Below, piece after piece: positions 1 through 7,950 of a stretch of 35,008 bases of DNA. The position numbers and the translations under genes were made by a program. The stretch covers positions 1 through 35,008 of IMG/VR virus record IMGVR_UViG_3300013136_000537, one strand, 5' to 3'. The notes under the pieces were generated by a model. It was not told where the DNA came from. It searched no databases and saw only the letters and a program-made list of their open reading frames with translations. Numbering within the stretch: the stretch's first letter is position 1; each line of letters opens with the position of its first letter. The DNA comes from a virus.

Positions 1-2
1 AA

Positions 3-776
3 ATTAAAACAAATCCAATTTGGGTGATTAAATATTATAATGAATTTAAAGAACTACTAGAGGTGGATTGGGGAAGTTATAAAGATATAAATGCAAAAGA
101 TAATAATAACAACACAGCCCTCATCATTGCAGCCCTTTACGGTCATACAGACATTGTCAAATTATTAATTGAAAACGGAGCAGATATAAATGCAAAAAAT
201 AAATATGGTTACACAGCCCTCATCTTTGCAGCCTTTTACGGCAAAACAGACATTGTCAAATATTTAATTGAAAATGGAGCAGACATAGAGGCAAAAGATA
301 ATGATGGCAACACAGCCCTCACCATTGCAGCCCATTACGGTCATACAGACATTGTCAAATATTTAATTGAAAACGGAGCAGATATAAATGCAAAAAATAA
401 ATATGGCGACACAGCCCTCACCTATGCAGCCTATAACGGTCATACAGACATTGTCAAATTATTAATTGAAAATGGAGCAGACATAAATGCAAAAAATAAA
501 TATGGTAACACAGCCCTCACCTTTGCAGTCTATAACGGCTATACAGCCATTGTCAAATATTTAATTGAAAAAGGAGCAGACATAGAGGCAAAAGATAATG
601 ATGGCGACACAGCCCTCCACTTTGCAGCCATTAACGGCCGTACAGACATTGTCAAATTATTAATTGAAAACGGAGCAGACATAGAGGCAAAAAATAATTA
701 TGGTAGTACAGTCCTCACCAAAGCAGTCAATAAAGAAATAAAAAGATTGCTTATAGAAAATGGTGCTAAAGAATGA
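3..776 (+). CDS. Ankyrin-repeat protein, 5' end probably outside the window
   Basis: The protein consists of about seven 33-residue ankyrin repeats, each near the consensus GxTALxxAAxxGHTDIVKLLIENGAD followed by IxAK, and ends in GAKE. Ankyrin repeats are protein-binding scaffolds; no catalytic domain is visible. The frame is open back to the window edge. The first possible start is GTG at 24, which has no Shine-Dalgarno, so the real start probably lies to the left. The repeats are almost identical at DNA level, and GC is higher than in neighbouring genes, which suggests recent expansion or conversion. A closely related gene runs off the right end on the opposite strand. The target protein is unknown. 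Confident as an ankyrin protein, uncertain about the start. Confidence 0.9.
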   Translation: MKTNPIWVIKYYNEFKELLEVDWGSYKDINAKDNNNNTALIIAALYGHTDIVKLLIENGADINAKNKYGYTALIFAAFYGKTDIVKYLIENGADIEAKDNDGNTALTIAAHYGHTDIVKYLIENGADINAKNKYGDTALTYAAYNGHTDIVKLLIENGADINAKNKYGNTALTFAVYNGYTAIVKYLIEKGADIEAKDNDGDTALHFAAINGRTDIVKLLIENGADIEAKNNYGSTVLTKAVNKEIKRLLIENGAKE

Positions 777-816
777 AATTAAGAATTTCAAATTTAAAAT
801 ATCAGGAGAAATAAAA

Positions 817-1125
817 ATGTTAATTAAATGTAATAAGTCTAAACAGGCAAATTTTGAAAATGAATTAAAAATAAAAGCAAAAGAAGTAGCAGAAATTGTA
901 ATTGAAAAAAATAGGAAATATGGAGATTCAATTCACAAAACTATTGCTATTCTTAAAATTCTTTATCCAAATGGTATATCGAAAGAACGGTATGTAAATC
1001 TTCTAACTATTGTCAGAATGCTTGATAAATTAAGTCGTTTAGCAAATAATGATAAAAATGATGATGAAGATCCTATAACAGATTTAATTGGTTATTCACT
1101 TTTAAGATCTTGCACAAAACTTTAA
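817..1125 (+). CDS. Nucleotide-modification-associated (Nmad1/DUF1599-like) protein
   Basis: A 102-residue, mostly helical protein. The start at 817 is chosen because AGGAG lies 8 bases upstream; a longer frame from 760 overlaps the ankyrin gene without a ribosome site. The pattern (E.. NRKYGDS, then YPNGI, VRMLDKLSRLA, a DDEDPITDLIGYSLL end) matches my memory of the small phage family named nucleotide modification associated domain 1. That family recurs near genes for modified bases and is suspected to have a MazG-like fold acting on nucleotides. Its position one gene from QueE fits. The biochemical role is not established, and assignment is by pattern only. Confidence 0.6.
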   Translation: MLIKCNKSKQANFENELKIKAKEVAEIVIEKNRKYGDSIHKTIAILKILYPNGISKERYVNLLTIVRMLDKLSRLANNDKNDDEDPITDLIGYSLLRSCTKL

Positions 1126-1129
1126 AAAA

Positions 1130-1167
1130 TTTGGAAATAATTTATGTTTTTATTAAATTATAAATAA
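1130..1167 (+). promoter_or_regulatory. Promoter P1, TTGGA-N15-TATTAAATTATAAATA type
   Basis: TTGGA at 1131-1135 is followed after exactly 15 bases by TATTAAATTATAAATA (1151-1166), which ends in TATAAATA, the core of T4 late promoters. The same two-part element occurs at 5014, 16290 and, on the minus strand, 33695, always in a gap between genes. It would drive the genes from 1186 (Cys-rich protein, QueE, clamp and clamp loader). Read as a sigma70-type promoter, TTGGAA and TAAATT would be 17 bases apart. Confidence 0.6.
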
Positions 1168-1185
1168 AAAATACAAAAAAGATAA

Positions 1186-1515
1186 ATGAACAAAGAAATT
1201 CTAAAAGAAACTTGGTTAAATTTATATAAGGATGATCTAGTTTTAATTGAAAAATTAGAAGTCAAAGATACATCATTAATTCCTGAAGGTAACTATTGTG
1301 AAGATTGTCCTTATTTGGATAAAGATTTAGATCGTCCAAAACAAATGAATGGTTATTGCCACTATTTAGAAAAAGGTGATTGGGAACGAAGTTATGAAAT
1401 GGAAATTAGAGAACCTGATACAGGTAGAATAATTACAAAAAAAGAAAAAGATGAAATCCCATTTAGTTTTTCGTTAATTTGGGATGGTGTTAAAGAATGT
1501 AGTATAAATAAATAG
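1186..1515 (+). CDS. Small protein with Cys cluster, unknown function
   Basis: A 109-residue acidic protein. Its central segment has CEDCP about residue 38, then YCHYLEKGDW, and a late Cys near the C-terminus, which suggests a metal-binding or Fe-S site. It is the first gene after promoter P1 and ends 11 bases before QueE, whose ribosome site (AGGAG) overlaps this gene's end. No Shine-Dalgarno stands out before its ATG, so the message may be nearly leaderless. I do not recognise the family. Confidence 0.7.
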   Translation: MNKEILKETWLNLYKDDLVLIEKLEVKDTSLIPEGNYCEDCPYLDKDLDRPKQMNGYCHYLEKGDWERSYEMEIREPDTGRIITKKEKDEIPFSFSLIWDGVKECSINK

Positions 1516-1526
1516 GAGAAATAAAA

Positions 1527-2288
1527 ATGAAATTAAATAACATTTATTCAGCTTTTGAAGGTGAAGGAATTTGGATAGGAACACCAACAGTATTTGTAAG
1601 ATTTCAAGGTTGTCAAATTTGTTGCCAAAACTGTGATAGTAAAGAAACTTGGAACTTTAAAAAAGGAAAAGAACTTTCCCAAGGTCAAATAGCTGCTGAA
1701 GTATTTGAAAAGTTTCCAAATATAAGAAGAGTTAGCATAACAGGTGGGAATCCTTTAGAACAAGATCATACCAAATTGATAGACTTGATTCATCTTCTAA
1801 AACTTGAAGGGCATAAGATAGTAAATATAGAATTACCTGGTGTTTATGATAAAGAAAATTTCAAAGATAATCCAGATCAATTTGTTAAATTACTAAATAT
1901 AACAGATCAATTATCTATTGACATTAAACCACCAAGTACTGGAAGGTGGAACGAAAGTTTAGACACATTTGTATATCAGTATCATGATATTCTAAAAAGT
2001 AATATTCTTTTTAAAAATAAACAGCAACAAGTAAAAATGGTTATAAGCAATACAGAAGATGATTATTTGGCTTTAGAAGAAACCATTGAAACTTTAGAAC
2101 GAATAAATTATTTACATCCTTTTGTAATTACACCTTGTTGGAATACTGGAGACAAATTTGAACAGATGAATTGGATTGATAATTTATATACTTTAGTAAA
2201 GAAAATTGAAAGTATAAAGAAATTAGATATTCGAATAATTTTACAGCAACATAAAGTTATTTATGGATCAGAAAGGCAGGATATATGA
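1527..2288 (+). CDS. queE: 7-carboxy-7-deazaguanine synthase, radical SAM enzyme
   Basis: QueE converts 6-carboxytetrahydropterin to 7-carboxy-7-deazaguanine (CDG), the ring-contraction step of 7-deazaguanine synthesis, using a 4Fe-4S cluster and SAM. The start has the family signature YSAFEGEG (residues 7-14), GTPTVFVRFQGC, and the cluster-binding CX3CX2C formed by C29, C33 and C36, followed by D37. The SAM-binding GGxP appears as GGNPLEQ at 73-79, where most members have GGEP. The ribosome site AGGAG precedes the ATG. At 253 residues it is slightly longer than typical bacterial QueE. It works with FolE (5355) and the QueD-like protein (9163); no QueC is present in the window. Confidence 0.93.
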   Translation: MKLNNIYSAFEGEGIWIGTPTVFVRFQGCQICCQNCDSKETWNFKKGKELSQGQIAAEVFEKFPNIRRVSITGGNPLEQDHTKLIDLIHLLKLEGHKIVNIELPGVYDKENFKDNPDQFVKLLNITDQLSIDIKPPSTGRWNESLDTFVYQYHDILKSNILFKNKQQQVKMVISNTEDDYLALEETIETLERINYLHPFVITPCWNTGDKFEQMNWIDNLYTLVKKIESIKKLDIRIILQQHKVIYGSERQDI

Positions 2289-2482
2289 AATTTAAAAAAG
2301 CAGATCTAAAAAATCTGTTTCTAATAATAGAAATACTGCTTAAAAAAGGAGCTGATATTAACTCAATAGATAATGAAGGATTTACTGTTCTTATGGGATG
2401 TTCATTTCATCACAATGACAAATAAATTTTTGAATTTTTATTAGAAAAAGGAGCAAAGGTATTCAGAATAATAGCCTCATAA
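2285..2482 (+). pseudogene. Ankyrin-repeat gene broken by an in-frame TAA
   Basis: The frame begins with an ATG overlapping the QueE stop (ATGA). It encodes LLKKGADINSIDNEGFTVL, a clear ankyrin repeat, then stops at TAA 2423-2425. The same frame continues directly as IFEFLLEKGAKV, the second helix and loop of the next repeat, and ends at 2482. A single GAA-to-TAA change would explain it, since HNDKEIFEFLL is the expected ankyrin sequence. A 46-residue product could still be made. It belongs to the same ankyrin group as the window-end genes but is much more diverged. Confidence 0.7.
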
Positions 2483-2533
2483 TTTCTAAAAGAAACAAAA
2501 GTAAAAATATAAAACTAAAGAGGAGGACTTTAA

Positions 2534-3328
2534 ATGAAAGTATTCTTACCAAATGTATTTGACCAATTCCTAAAAAATATGAGTTTAGGAAAAATTGTAA
2601 ATGAAGCAGTAATAAGTATTCGATCAGATTCTATTACTACAAGAATTCAAAATTATCCAGAAAAGACTTTATTAGTTTATGGATCAATTGATTATGATGG
2701 ATCTAAATTAGATTTGCCAGATCTTGAATATAAAACCAAAACAGAAACATTTACAGAAAAAAGATATGATCTTGGACTTCCAGCAATTGATCTTTTACAA
2801 AGAGTTTTTAGTTCGTTAGAACAAGACGATTCAAACAAAGTTCAATGTCAAATTGATACCAATGCAATCTTACTAGCAGATCAACAATCAACTTATCGTA
2901 TTATTCTTTGTTATCCAGACATTATCCATGTCCCACCTAAATTGAAACCTTTATCTTATCCAGTGGAATTTACTTTAGATAAAAAAGAAGTAGATGTTTT
3001 AATGAAAGGCATGTCTAACATTTCTGAAGATATGTTTTCAGTAATTCAAGAAAATGGTGAAGCCAAGATTAAGATTGGTATTGACATTACAAATAATTAC
3101 ATTAAGACTATTGTTAATGAAAGCGCACATGACCAAGCAAATGATAATTTCGAAAAATTCTTTATGAAAGATCATGTTTATTCAATTCTTGGTACAAGTA
3201 AATATATCGATGGTATTAAGTTTGGAGTAAGTGATAAAATTATGAAAATTACAGTAGAAGACAAATTGATTGGAATGAAATTTGAGTATTACTTAAGTCC
3301 AAAAGTAGTAGACAAAACAGATAATTAA
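2534..3328 (+). CDS. DNA polymerase sliding clamp (T4 gp45-like)
   Basis: This 264-residue protein sits directly upstream of the clamp-loader ATPase and small subunit, the same order (45-44-62) as in T4. It has the acidic, beta-rich, motif-poor composition of PCNA-fold clamps; T4 gp45 is 228 residues. A clamp encircles DNA, tethers the polymerase, and in T4 also activates late transcription. A strong ribosome site (AGGAGG) precedes the ATG. The call rests mainly on gene order, since clamps have few fixed residues. Four proteins in this window end in tails that look like ligands for such a clamp. Confidence 0.8.
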   Translation: MKVFLPNVFDQFLKNMSLGKIVNEAVISIRSDSITTRIQNYPEKTLLVYGSIDYDGSKLDLPDLEYKTKTETFTEKRYDLGLPAIDLLQRVFSSLEQDDSNKVQCQIDTNAILLADQQSTYRIILCYPDIIHVPPKLKPLSYPVEFTLDKKEVDVLMKGMSNISEDMFSVIQENGEAKIKIGIDITNNYIKTIVNESAHDQANDNFEKFFMKDHVYSILGTSKYIDGIKFGVSDKIMKITVEDKLIGMKFEYYLSPKVVDKTDN

Positions 3329-3354
3329 ATTTTTTATCTTGGGGGGATAATTAG

Positions 3355-4269
3355 ATGGAAGAGAAAACTTTGTTTGTAGAAAAATATAGACCTAAAGAAT
3401 TAGATGATTTTATATGTCCTGAATCAATGAAAAATAAGTTTAAGTATTATTTAGATACAGAAGATATCCCACACATCTTGCTTTGTGGCCCTGCTGGAAC
3501 AGGGAAAACCACCATTGCTAAAATCTTTGCTAAAAAAATTGCAGGTGATTACATTTATATCAATGCTTCTGAAGAAAGAGGAATTGATGTATTAAGAGAC
3601 AAGATCAAAGGATTTTCATACTACATGGGGTCAGATGAAAACAAATTGAAAATTGTAATCTTAGATGAAGTAGACGGTACAACCCCGGTTTTTCAGGCTG
3701 CTATGAGAGGTACAATGGAAATGACATATAAACATACAAGGTTTATTCTTACATGTAATTATCCCCAAAAGATAATTGATCCTGTTCGTTCAAGATGTCA
3801 AATTTTTGAATTGAAATCATTTACAAAGGAACAGATTGTTGATAAACTTATCTATATACTTAAAAATGAAAAAATCACTTTTAACAAAACAGATGTAGAA
3901 GATATTGCTAGAAGTACGTATCCAGATATTCGTTCAGCTATAAATACTATTCAGAAATTCTCCCAGCAAGGAAAATTAACAGTAGACAAGAGAATAATAC
4001 TTACTGATAATAATTCGAAAATTATGGAGTTTATATTAAGGAAAGACTGGAAATCTGCTAGAAAATTAATGCTGGAAGAAGGAATAGATTATGAAGAATT
4101 ATATGAATTTTTATTTACAGAATTTGCGGAAAATAAGATGGAACTTGATGATACTGCAACTGGCGATATTCTTCTATCAATTAACGAATCTTTATATCGA
4201 CAATCTTTTGTAGCAAGTCCAGATATAAATGCTACTGCATGTATGATTGATATTATTAGCAAACTATAG
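3355..4269 (+). CDS. Clamp-loader ATPase subunit (T4 gp44-like, RFC small-subunit family)
   Basis: This AAA+ ATPase opens the sliding clamp and loads it onto primer-template DNA. After the family's opening FVEKYRP (residues 7-13) come Walker A GPAGTGKT (45-52), Walker B VILDEVD (101-107), the TCN of sensor 1 (133-135) and the arginine-finger motif SRC (146-148). At 304 residues it is close to T4 gp44 (319). A GGGGGG-containing ribosome site lies before the ATG. The next gene, the small loader subunit, starts 6 bases after the stop, fitting translational coupling and a fixed stoichiometry. Confidence 0.93.
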   Translation: MEEKTLFVEKYRPKELDDFICPESMKNKFKYYLDTEDIPHILLCGPAGTGKTTIAKIFAKKIAGDYIYINASEERGIDVLRDKIKGFSYYMGSDENKLKIVILDEVDGTTPVFQAAMRGTMEMTYKHTRFILTCNYPQKIIDPVRSRCQIFELKSFTKEQIVDKLIYILKNEKITFNKTDVEDIARSTYPDIRSAINTIQKFSQQGKLTVDKRIILTDNNSKIMEFILRKDWKSARKLMLEEGIDYEELYEFLFTEFAENKMELDDTATGDILLSINESLYRQSFVASPDINATACMIDIISKL

Positions 4270-4275
4270 AAAAAT

Positions 4276-4830
4276 ATGCCAAATCCACAAGATAATACAT
4301 TATTCATTTTTCTAAAACAGATTACTGAAACTAAAGATAAAAATTTCATAGATAATCTACCAGAAGAAAAACGAAAAGCCCTAAATCCATTCATAATCAA
4401 TCTTTGGTTAAGTATGAATGAAAATTTGCTTCCATTAGCATCTTATCTAAACAAATATGTCTTTAATATGGATCTTCGTAAATATTATCATATTTGCAGA
4501 ACAATTATTCCGAAACACAAAGCCTGGTTTCAATGGCTTAAATATGAAAAGAAGAAAAAAGACGGTTCATATCCTAAATGGCTTATAGAATTAATAGTAA
4601 GAGAATATGAATTTATCAGTAAAAAGGAAGCTAAAGAATATGCAACACTTCTAATTATGAATAAAGGAATAATTGACATAGCTTTAAAATATCCTTTGGA
4701 AGACAAAGAGAAAAAAGAACTCTATAAGCTATGTCAATTAGAAATGCCAAAGATTGCCAAATCAACTATGACATATGAAAAACAAGAAAAAGTAGAAAAG
4801 AAAGATGATTTTGACGATATGTTTGAATAA
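4276..4830 (+). CDS. Clamp-loader small subunit (T4 gp62-like)
   Basis: At 184 residues this matches T4 gp62 (187) in size and in its place right after gp44. T4 gp62 is the non-ATPase fifth subunit that closes the loader ring. The sequence is helical and charged with no catalytic motif, so the call rests on order and length. No ribosome site precedes the ATG, consistent with coupling to the gene before. The C-terminus is acidic and ends DDFDDMFE, similar to the tails of the DNA polymerase, DpdA and one glycosyltransferase here, and so may touch the clamp. Confidence 0.8.
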   Translation: MPNPQDNTLFIFLKQITETKDKNFIDNLPEEKRKALNPFIINLWLSMNENLLPLASYLNKYVFNMDLRKYYHICRTIIPKHKAWFQWLKYEKKKKDGSYPKWLIELIVREYEFISKKEAKEYATLLIMNKGIIDIALKYPLEDKEKKELYKLCQLEMPKIAKSTMTYEKQEKVEKKDDFDDMFE

Positions 4831-4847
4831 AAGAAAGGGAGAGAAAA

Positions 4848-5009
4848 ATGTATACAAGAATGTTATCTGATGCAATTGCTATTAGACATAATGAAATTGT
4901 AAAAAGACTGCTAAAAACTTGGGAAGGGCTATATGATATATCAAAACTAAAAGCAGCCGCCCTAAAATATGAAAACAAAGAAATTCTTGAAATTCTAAAG
5001 AAGTATTAA
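4848..5009 (+). CDS. Small ankyrin-like protein, 53 residues
   Basis: A short gene with a good ribosome site (GGGAG before the ATG). It encodes AIAIRHNEIVKRLLKTW and AAALKYENKEILEILKKY, two helix pairs in the A-helix/B-helix pattern of ankyrin repeats (small residues, then xxEIVKxLL). It lacks the loop residues of a full repeat, so it is a minimal or degenerate member. It ends just before promoter P2. Function is unknown. The second ankyrin-like element within 2.5 kb of the broken one at 2285. Confidence 0.6.
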   Translation: MYTRMLSDAIAIRHNEIVKRLLKTWEGLYDISKLKAAALKYENKEILEILKKY

Positions 5010-5013
5010 AAAA

Positions 5014-5053
5014 TTTGGAAATTTTTGCTATATTTATTAAATTTATAAATAAG
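5014..5053 (+). promoter_or_regulatory. Promoter P2, TTGGA-N15-TATTAAATTTATAAATA type
   Basis: TTGGA at 5015-5019 is followed after 15 bases by TATTAAATTTATAAATA (5035-5051). The last eight bases, TATAAATA, equal the T4 late-promoter core. It lies in the gap before the operon that runs from 5096 through FolE, DpdA and the glycosyltransferases to the DNA polymerase, and probably drives all of it. It matches P1 closely, including the flanking AAAAAATTTGGAAAT upstream. Confidence 0.65.
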
Positions 5054-5095
5054 AAGAATTAAAAATTTTATGAAACAAAAGGAGGAGTTATAAAA

Positions 5096-5332
5096 ATGTC
5101 TGAAACAAATCTTACTCCAATTATGAAATCCCGCTTAATCGATGTTCAAAAATTTATCAAACGAATACAAGGACCCATGGAATCTTATGGTATAACCCTT
5201 GAAGCAATTAATTACGACTACCATAAAGATTCTGAATTAATAACATTTTCTATATCATATAACATAAAAAATCCAGAATTTATGGATGAGTATGCTAATA
5301 GTGAAGAAAATGAAATAGAAGAAGAACAGTAA
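5096..5332 (+). CDS. Small acidic protein, unknown
   Basis: A 78-residue protein, first gene after promoter P2, with a strong AGGAGG ribosome site. The core (RLIDVQKFIKRIQGPME, then ITFSISYNI) looks like a helix followed by a beta pair, and the C-terminus is a Glu-rich tail. I do not recognise it. It ends 22 bases before FolE and shares its transcript. Confidence 0.65.
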   Translation: MSETNLTPIMKSRLIDVQKFIKRIQGPMESYGITLEAINYDYHKDSELITFSISYNIKNPEFMDEYANSEENEIEEEQ

Positions 5333-5354
5333 AATTTCCAAATAGGGAGGAAAA

Positions 5355-5975
5355 ATGACAAAAGTTATAAAGAAAATCGAAGCAAATGGAAATCAAATTC
5401 TAAATGAAAAAAATAAAAGAATTAAAAAAGTTTCAAAACATCTATATAAATGTTTATTAGAAATGGGTTTTGATCCAGAAGATCAAAACTTAAAAGAAAC
5501 ACCAAATCGGGTAGCTAAAATGTGGATTAATGAATTATTTTCAGGGTGTTCAGAAGAAGAACCAAAGGTTACCATTTTTGAAAATGTTAAAGACTATGAT
5601 CAAATAATAGTATTAGATTCAATTGATCTAATTTCAACTTGTTCCCATCATTTTATGCCATTTCATGGAAAAGCATATATCGCTTATATACCAGATAAGA
5701 AAATAGTAGGAGTTTCTAAATTAGCAAGAGTAGTTCAATGGTATATGAAAAGACCGCAAATTCAAGAAGAGTTAACTTGCCAAATTGCTAATTATATAAA
5801 TGAAGTATTACAACCTTTAGGTGTGGGGGTAATTATTAAAGCTAAACATTACTGTATGATAGCAAGAGGAGTTAAACAGAATAATTCAGAAATGATTACA
5901 TCTAAGTTAATAGGCAACTTTAAAGAGAATCAAGTTAAGAATGAATTTCTAAAACTAATAGAAATAAAAGAGTAA
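5355..5975 (+). CDS. folE: GTP cyclohydrolase I
   Basis: FolE turns GTP into dihydroneopterin triphosphate, the entry step shared by folate and 7-deazaguanine synthesis. The sequence has the family core intact: ETPNRVAKMW (48-57), STCSHHFMPFHGKAYIAYIP (94-113), VGVSKLARVV, RPQIQEELT and KHYCMIARGV (164-173). Zinc ligands C96, H99 and C167 and the catalytic His pair are present. At 206 residues it is close to E. coli FolE (222). The ribosome site GGGAGG precedes the ATG. With the QueD-like protein and QueE in the same window, its product is probably directed to 7-deazaguanine for DNA. Confidence 0.95.
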   Translation: MTKVIKKIEANGNQILNEKNKRIKKVSKHLYKCLLEMGFDPEDQNLKETPNRVAKMWINELFSGCSEEEPKVTIFENVKDYDQIIVLDSIDLISTCSHHFMPFHGKAYIAYIPDKKIVGVSKLARVVQWYMKRPQIQEELTCQIANYINEVLQPLGVGVIIKAKHYCMIARGVKQNNSEMITSKLIGNFKENQVKNEFLKLIEIKE

Positions 5976-5977
5976 AG

Positions 5978-6634
5978 ATGGAAAATTACGAAACAAAATT
6001 AGTAAATTTGATGATTAACGATAAACCTGTTATTGTAAAAGTTTATAAAGATGATTTGATTGGCAATCATTTAGAGAAAAGAAAATATCCTTATGAAAGA
6101 AGATATTTGAAAAAATGTTTACTTTACATGAGAGAAGGTTCTGAAAGTATAGTAATAGATTGTGGGGCAAATATTGGTAATCATTCTATGTTTTGGTCTG
6201 AATATGTTTCTAAAATTATTGCAATTGAAGGATTCCCGCCAACTTTTGAATTACTAAAGTATAATATTGAAAATAATGGGTTTACTAATATTTATCCAAT
6301 TTTAGCAATGTTATCATCTAAATCGAAAGAAAAATTTATTACGAAAATTCATAAGAAAAACATGGGTTCAAATATGTTTGTACCAAACACTAAAGGTGGT
6401 ATAAATTCTAATACTTTAGATGTTGTTTTAAATTGTTCGAAGTGTGATTTCATAAAATTAGATGTAGAAGGGTTTGAACTTAAAGTTTTAGAGGGTGCAA
6501 AAGAAATTTTATCTAAATTTAAACCCTTTTTGGCAATAGAATTACATGAAAAAGAAAATAGAGAAAAAATAAACCAATTTCTAAAATTTATGGGATATCA
6601 AAAAGATAACTATATGTTTAAAGGAGACATTTAA
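5978..6634 (+). CDS. FkbM-family SAM-dependent methyltransferase
   Basis: Members of this class methylate hydroxyls of sugars and other small molecules. Motif I reads VIDCGANIGNHSMF (59-72), followed by AIEGFPP as the acidic SAM-ribose site and IKLDVEGFELKVLEGA (159-174), the diagnostic FkbM signature. The gene starts two bases after FolE and ends two bases before DpdA, so it is translated in one block with the base-synthesis genes. A methyl transfer to a sugar or side chain on the modified base is a reasonable guess, but the substrate cannot be read from sequence. Confidence 0.85.
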   Translation: MENYETKLVNLMINDKPVIVKVYKDDLIGNHLEKRKYPYERRYLKKCLLYMREGSESIVIDCGANIGNHSMFWSEYVSKIIAIEGFPPTFELLKYNIENNGFTNIYPILAMLSSKSKEKFITKIHKKNMGSNMFVPNTKGGINSNTLDVVLNCSKCDFIKLDVEGFELKVLEGAKEILSKFKPFLAIELHEKENREKINQFLKFMGYQKDNYMFKGDI

Positions 6635-6636
6635 AA

Positions 6637-7947
6637 ATGTTAAGACTTTACCCAGCATATTCAATTACAGCAAAAACTATATTAAATAATCAAAAAGTAT
6701 GTTCAACCGAATTTGATCAATATTTAAAAAATGTTCTTTATAAAACTTGTGAAAATGTCTTATTATCTTTTTCTTTTCATTATAATGATAATCCAAAGAT
6801 ACGAACAAAATTTCATTATTCAAAAAATGTTTTGGGAGATTCTGGTGGATTTCAATTAGCGCAAAAAGAAATATATAAAGATAATTTCAAAACCGATACT
6901 AAATTTATAACACCAAAAAATGTTTTAACATGGCTTGAAGATAATTGTGATTTTGGAATGAATCTTGATATACCCCCCATTATTAATAAATCAAATGATA
7001 ATTATGAATCAATTTTTGATAATTCTTTGAAGGTATCAAATGAAAACTTTGATTATTTTCAAAAAAATCGAAATGAAAATAGCAATTTAAAATTGTTTAA
7101 TGTATTACATGGAAGAAATTTTGATTTTATACAAAAATGGTTTGATATGGCCAGTAAGTATGAATTTGAAGGATGGGCAATAGGCGTTAAGCCTAATTAT
7201 AATCCTATTTTTATGATTCTTATACTTTTATTTTTATATGATAGGCTTAAAAATCAAGGCAAAAATTTAGAAAATTATTATGTTCATATTCTTGGAACCG
7301 ATGCATATCCACTTTTATTTGCTTTAGCGAAATTTAATTCATTTTGTAACATAAAATATCTTTCATATGATTCCTCCACATATTCTACTGGATCACAATA
7401 TGCTCAATTTCAGGTTCCAACAGGATATCAACATGAACGATTTTTATTAGATTTTCATTTAAAAATGGATAGAGAAACAGTTACACAAATTAAAAATAAT
7501 ACATCATATACATCCGGAAATTTAATTCTTGATGATTATATACGAAATGGGTTAAAAATGCCTTGTCTTTGTGAGCTATGTTCTTCTTGGAATGAATTCA
7601 TAGATAAAAATGAAAAATATGTTAATGATGATTTAATATTTAGATTTACCGGAATAAATTGCTCACATCATAATTTATTACAAAGATTAACATATACCAA
7701 ATTTTTAAATGGGTTAATGTTAAATCAAAGTTTCTTTAATGTTTATGCAAAAACATTATTCAAACAAAATGATACTAATTTTACTGAAACTATTAAATCT
7801 TTTGAAATTATGGAAAAATATTTCATAAAAGGAATTAGCATAAATAATCTAATAAAATCATATTTTCCAACAATAGAACAAACTATTTCAAGAATTATGA
7901 ATAATGATAATTTTCAAACTTTTGATGATAGCTTATTTGAGGAATAA
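6637..7947 (+). CDS. dpdA: DpdA-type DNA-guanine transglycosylase (TGT superfamily)
   Basis: TGT-fold enzymes swap guanine for a 7-deazaguanine; the DpdA branch acts on DNA. Motifs appear in order: GDSGGFQ (67-73) with D68 as the general acid/base position, LDIPP (110-114, base-recognition Asp), AIGVKP (181-186), HILGTDAYP (217-225), nucleophile candidate D245 in SYDSS, and the zinc site C310-x-C312-xx-C315 with H344 or H345. It lacks the tRNA-type PTR segment after the nucleophile, which favours a DNA substrate. At 436 residues it is longer than bacterial TGT. It ends FDDSLFEE, a tail like that of the DNA polymerase, so it may bind the clamp. Strong ribosome site AAGGAG. Confidence 0.88.
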   Translation: MLRLYPAYSITAKTILNNQKVCSTEFDQYLKNVLYKTCENVLLSFSFHYNDNPKIRTKFHYSKNVLGDSGGFQLAQKEIYKDNFKTDTKFITPKNVLTWLEDNCDFGMNLDIPPIINKSNDNYESIFDNSLKVSNENFDYFQKNRNENSNLKLFNVLHGRNFDFIQKWFDMASKYEFEGWAIGVKPNYNPIFMILILLFLYDRLKNQGKNLENYYVHILGTDAYPLLFALAKFNSFCNIKYLSYDSSTYSTGSQYAQFQVPTGYQHERFLLDFHLKMDRETVTQIKNNTSYTSGNLILDDYIRNGLKMPCLCELCSSWNEFIDKNEKYVNDDLIFRFTGINCSHHNLLQRLTYTKFLNGLMLNQSFFNVYAKTLFKQNDTNFTETIKSFEIMEKYFIKGISINNLIKSYFPTIEQTISRIMNNDNFQTFDDSLFEE

Positions 7948-7950
7948 AAA

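Noticed and set aside
20-45. TTTGG near the left edge as another TTGGA promoter
   Set aside because: No downstream box at the right spacing, and it lies in the open ankyrin frame.
1-776. Regular near-identical repeats at the window start as a CRISPR or noncoding repeat array
   Set aside because: Period is 99 bases and each unit translates to one 33-residue ankyrin repeat in an open frame.
4089-4400. Minus-strand frame opposite the clamp-loader genes
   Set aside because: Opposite strand of two conserved genes, no ribosome site, low-complexity composition.
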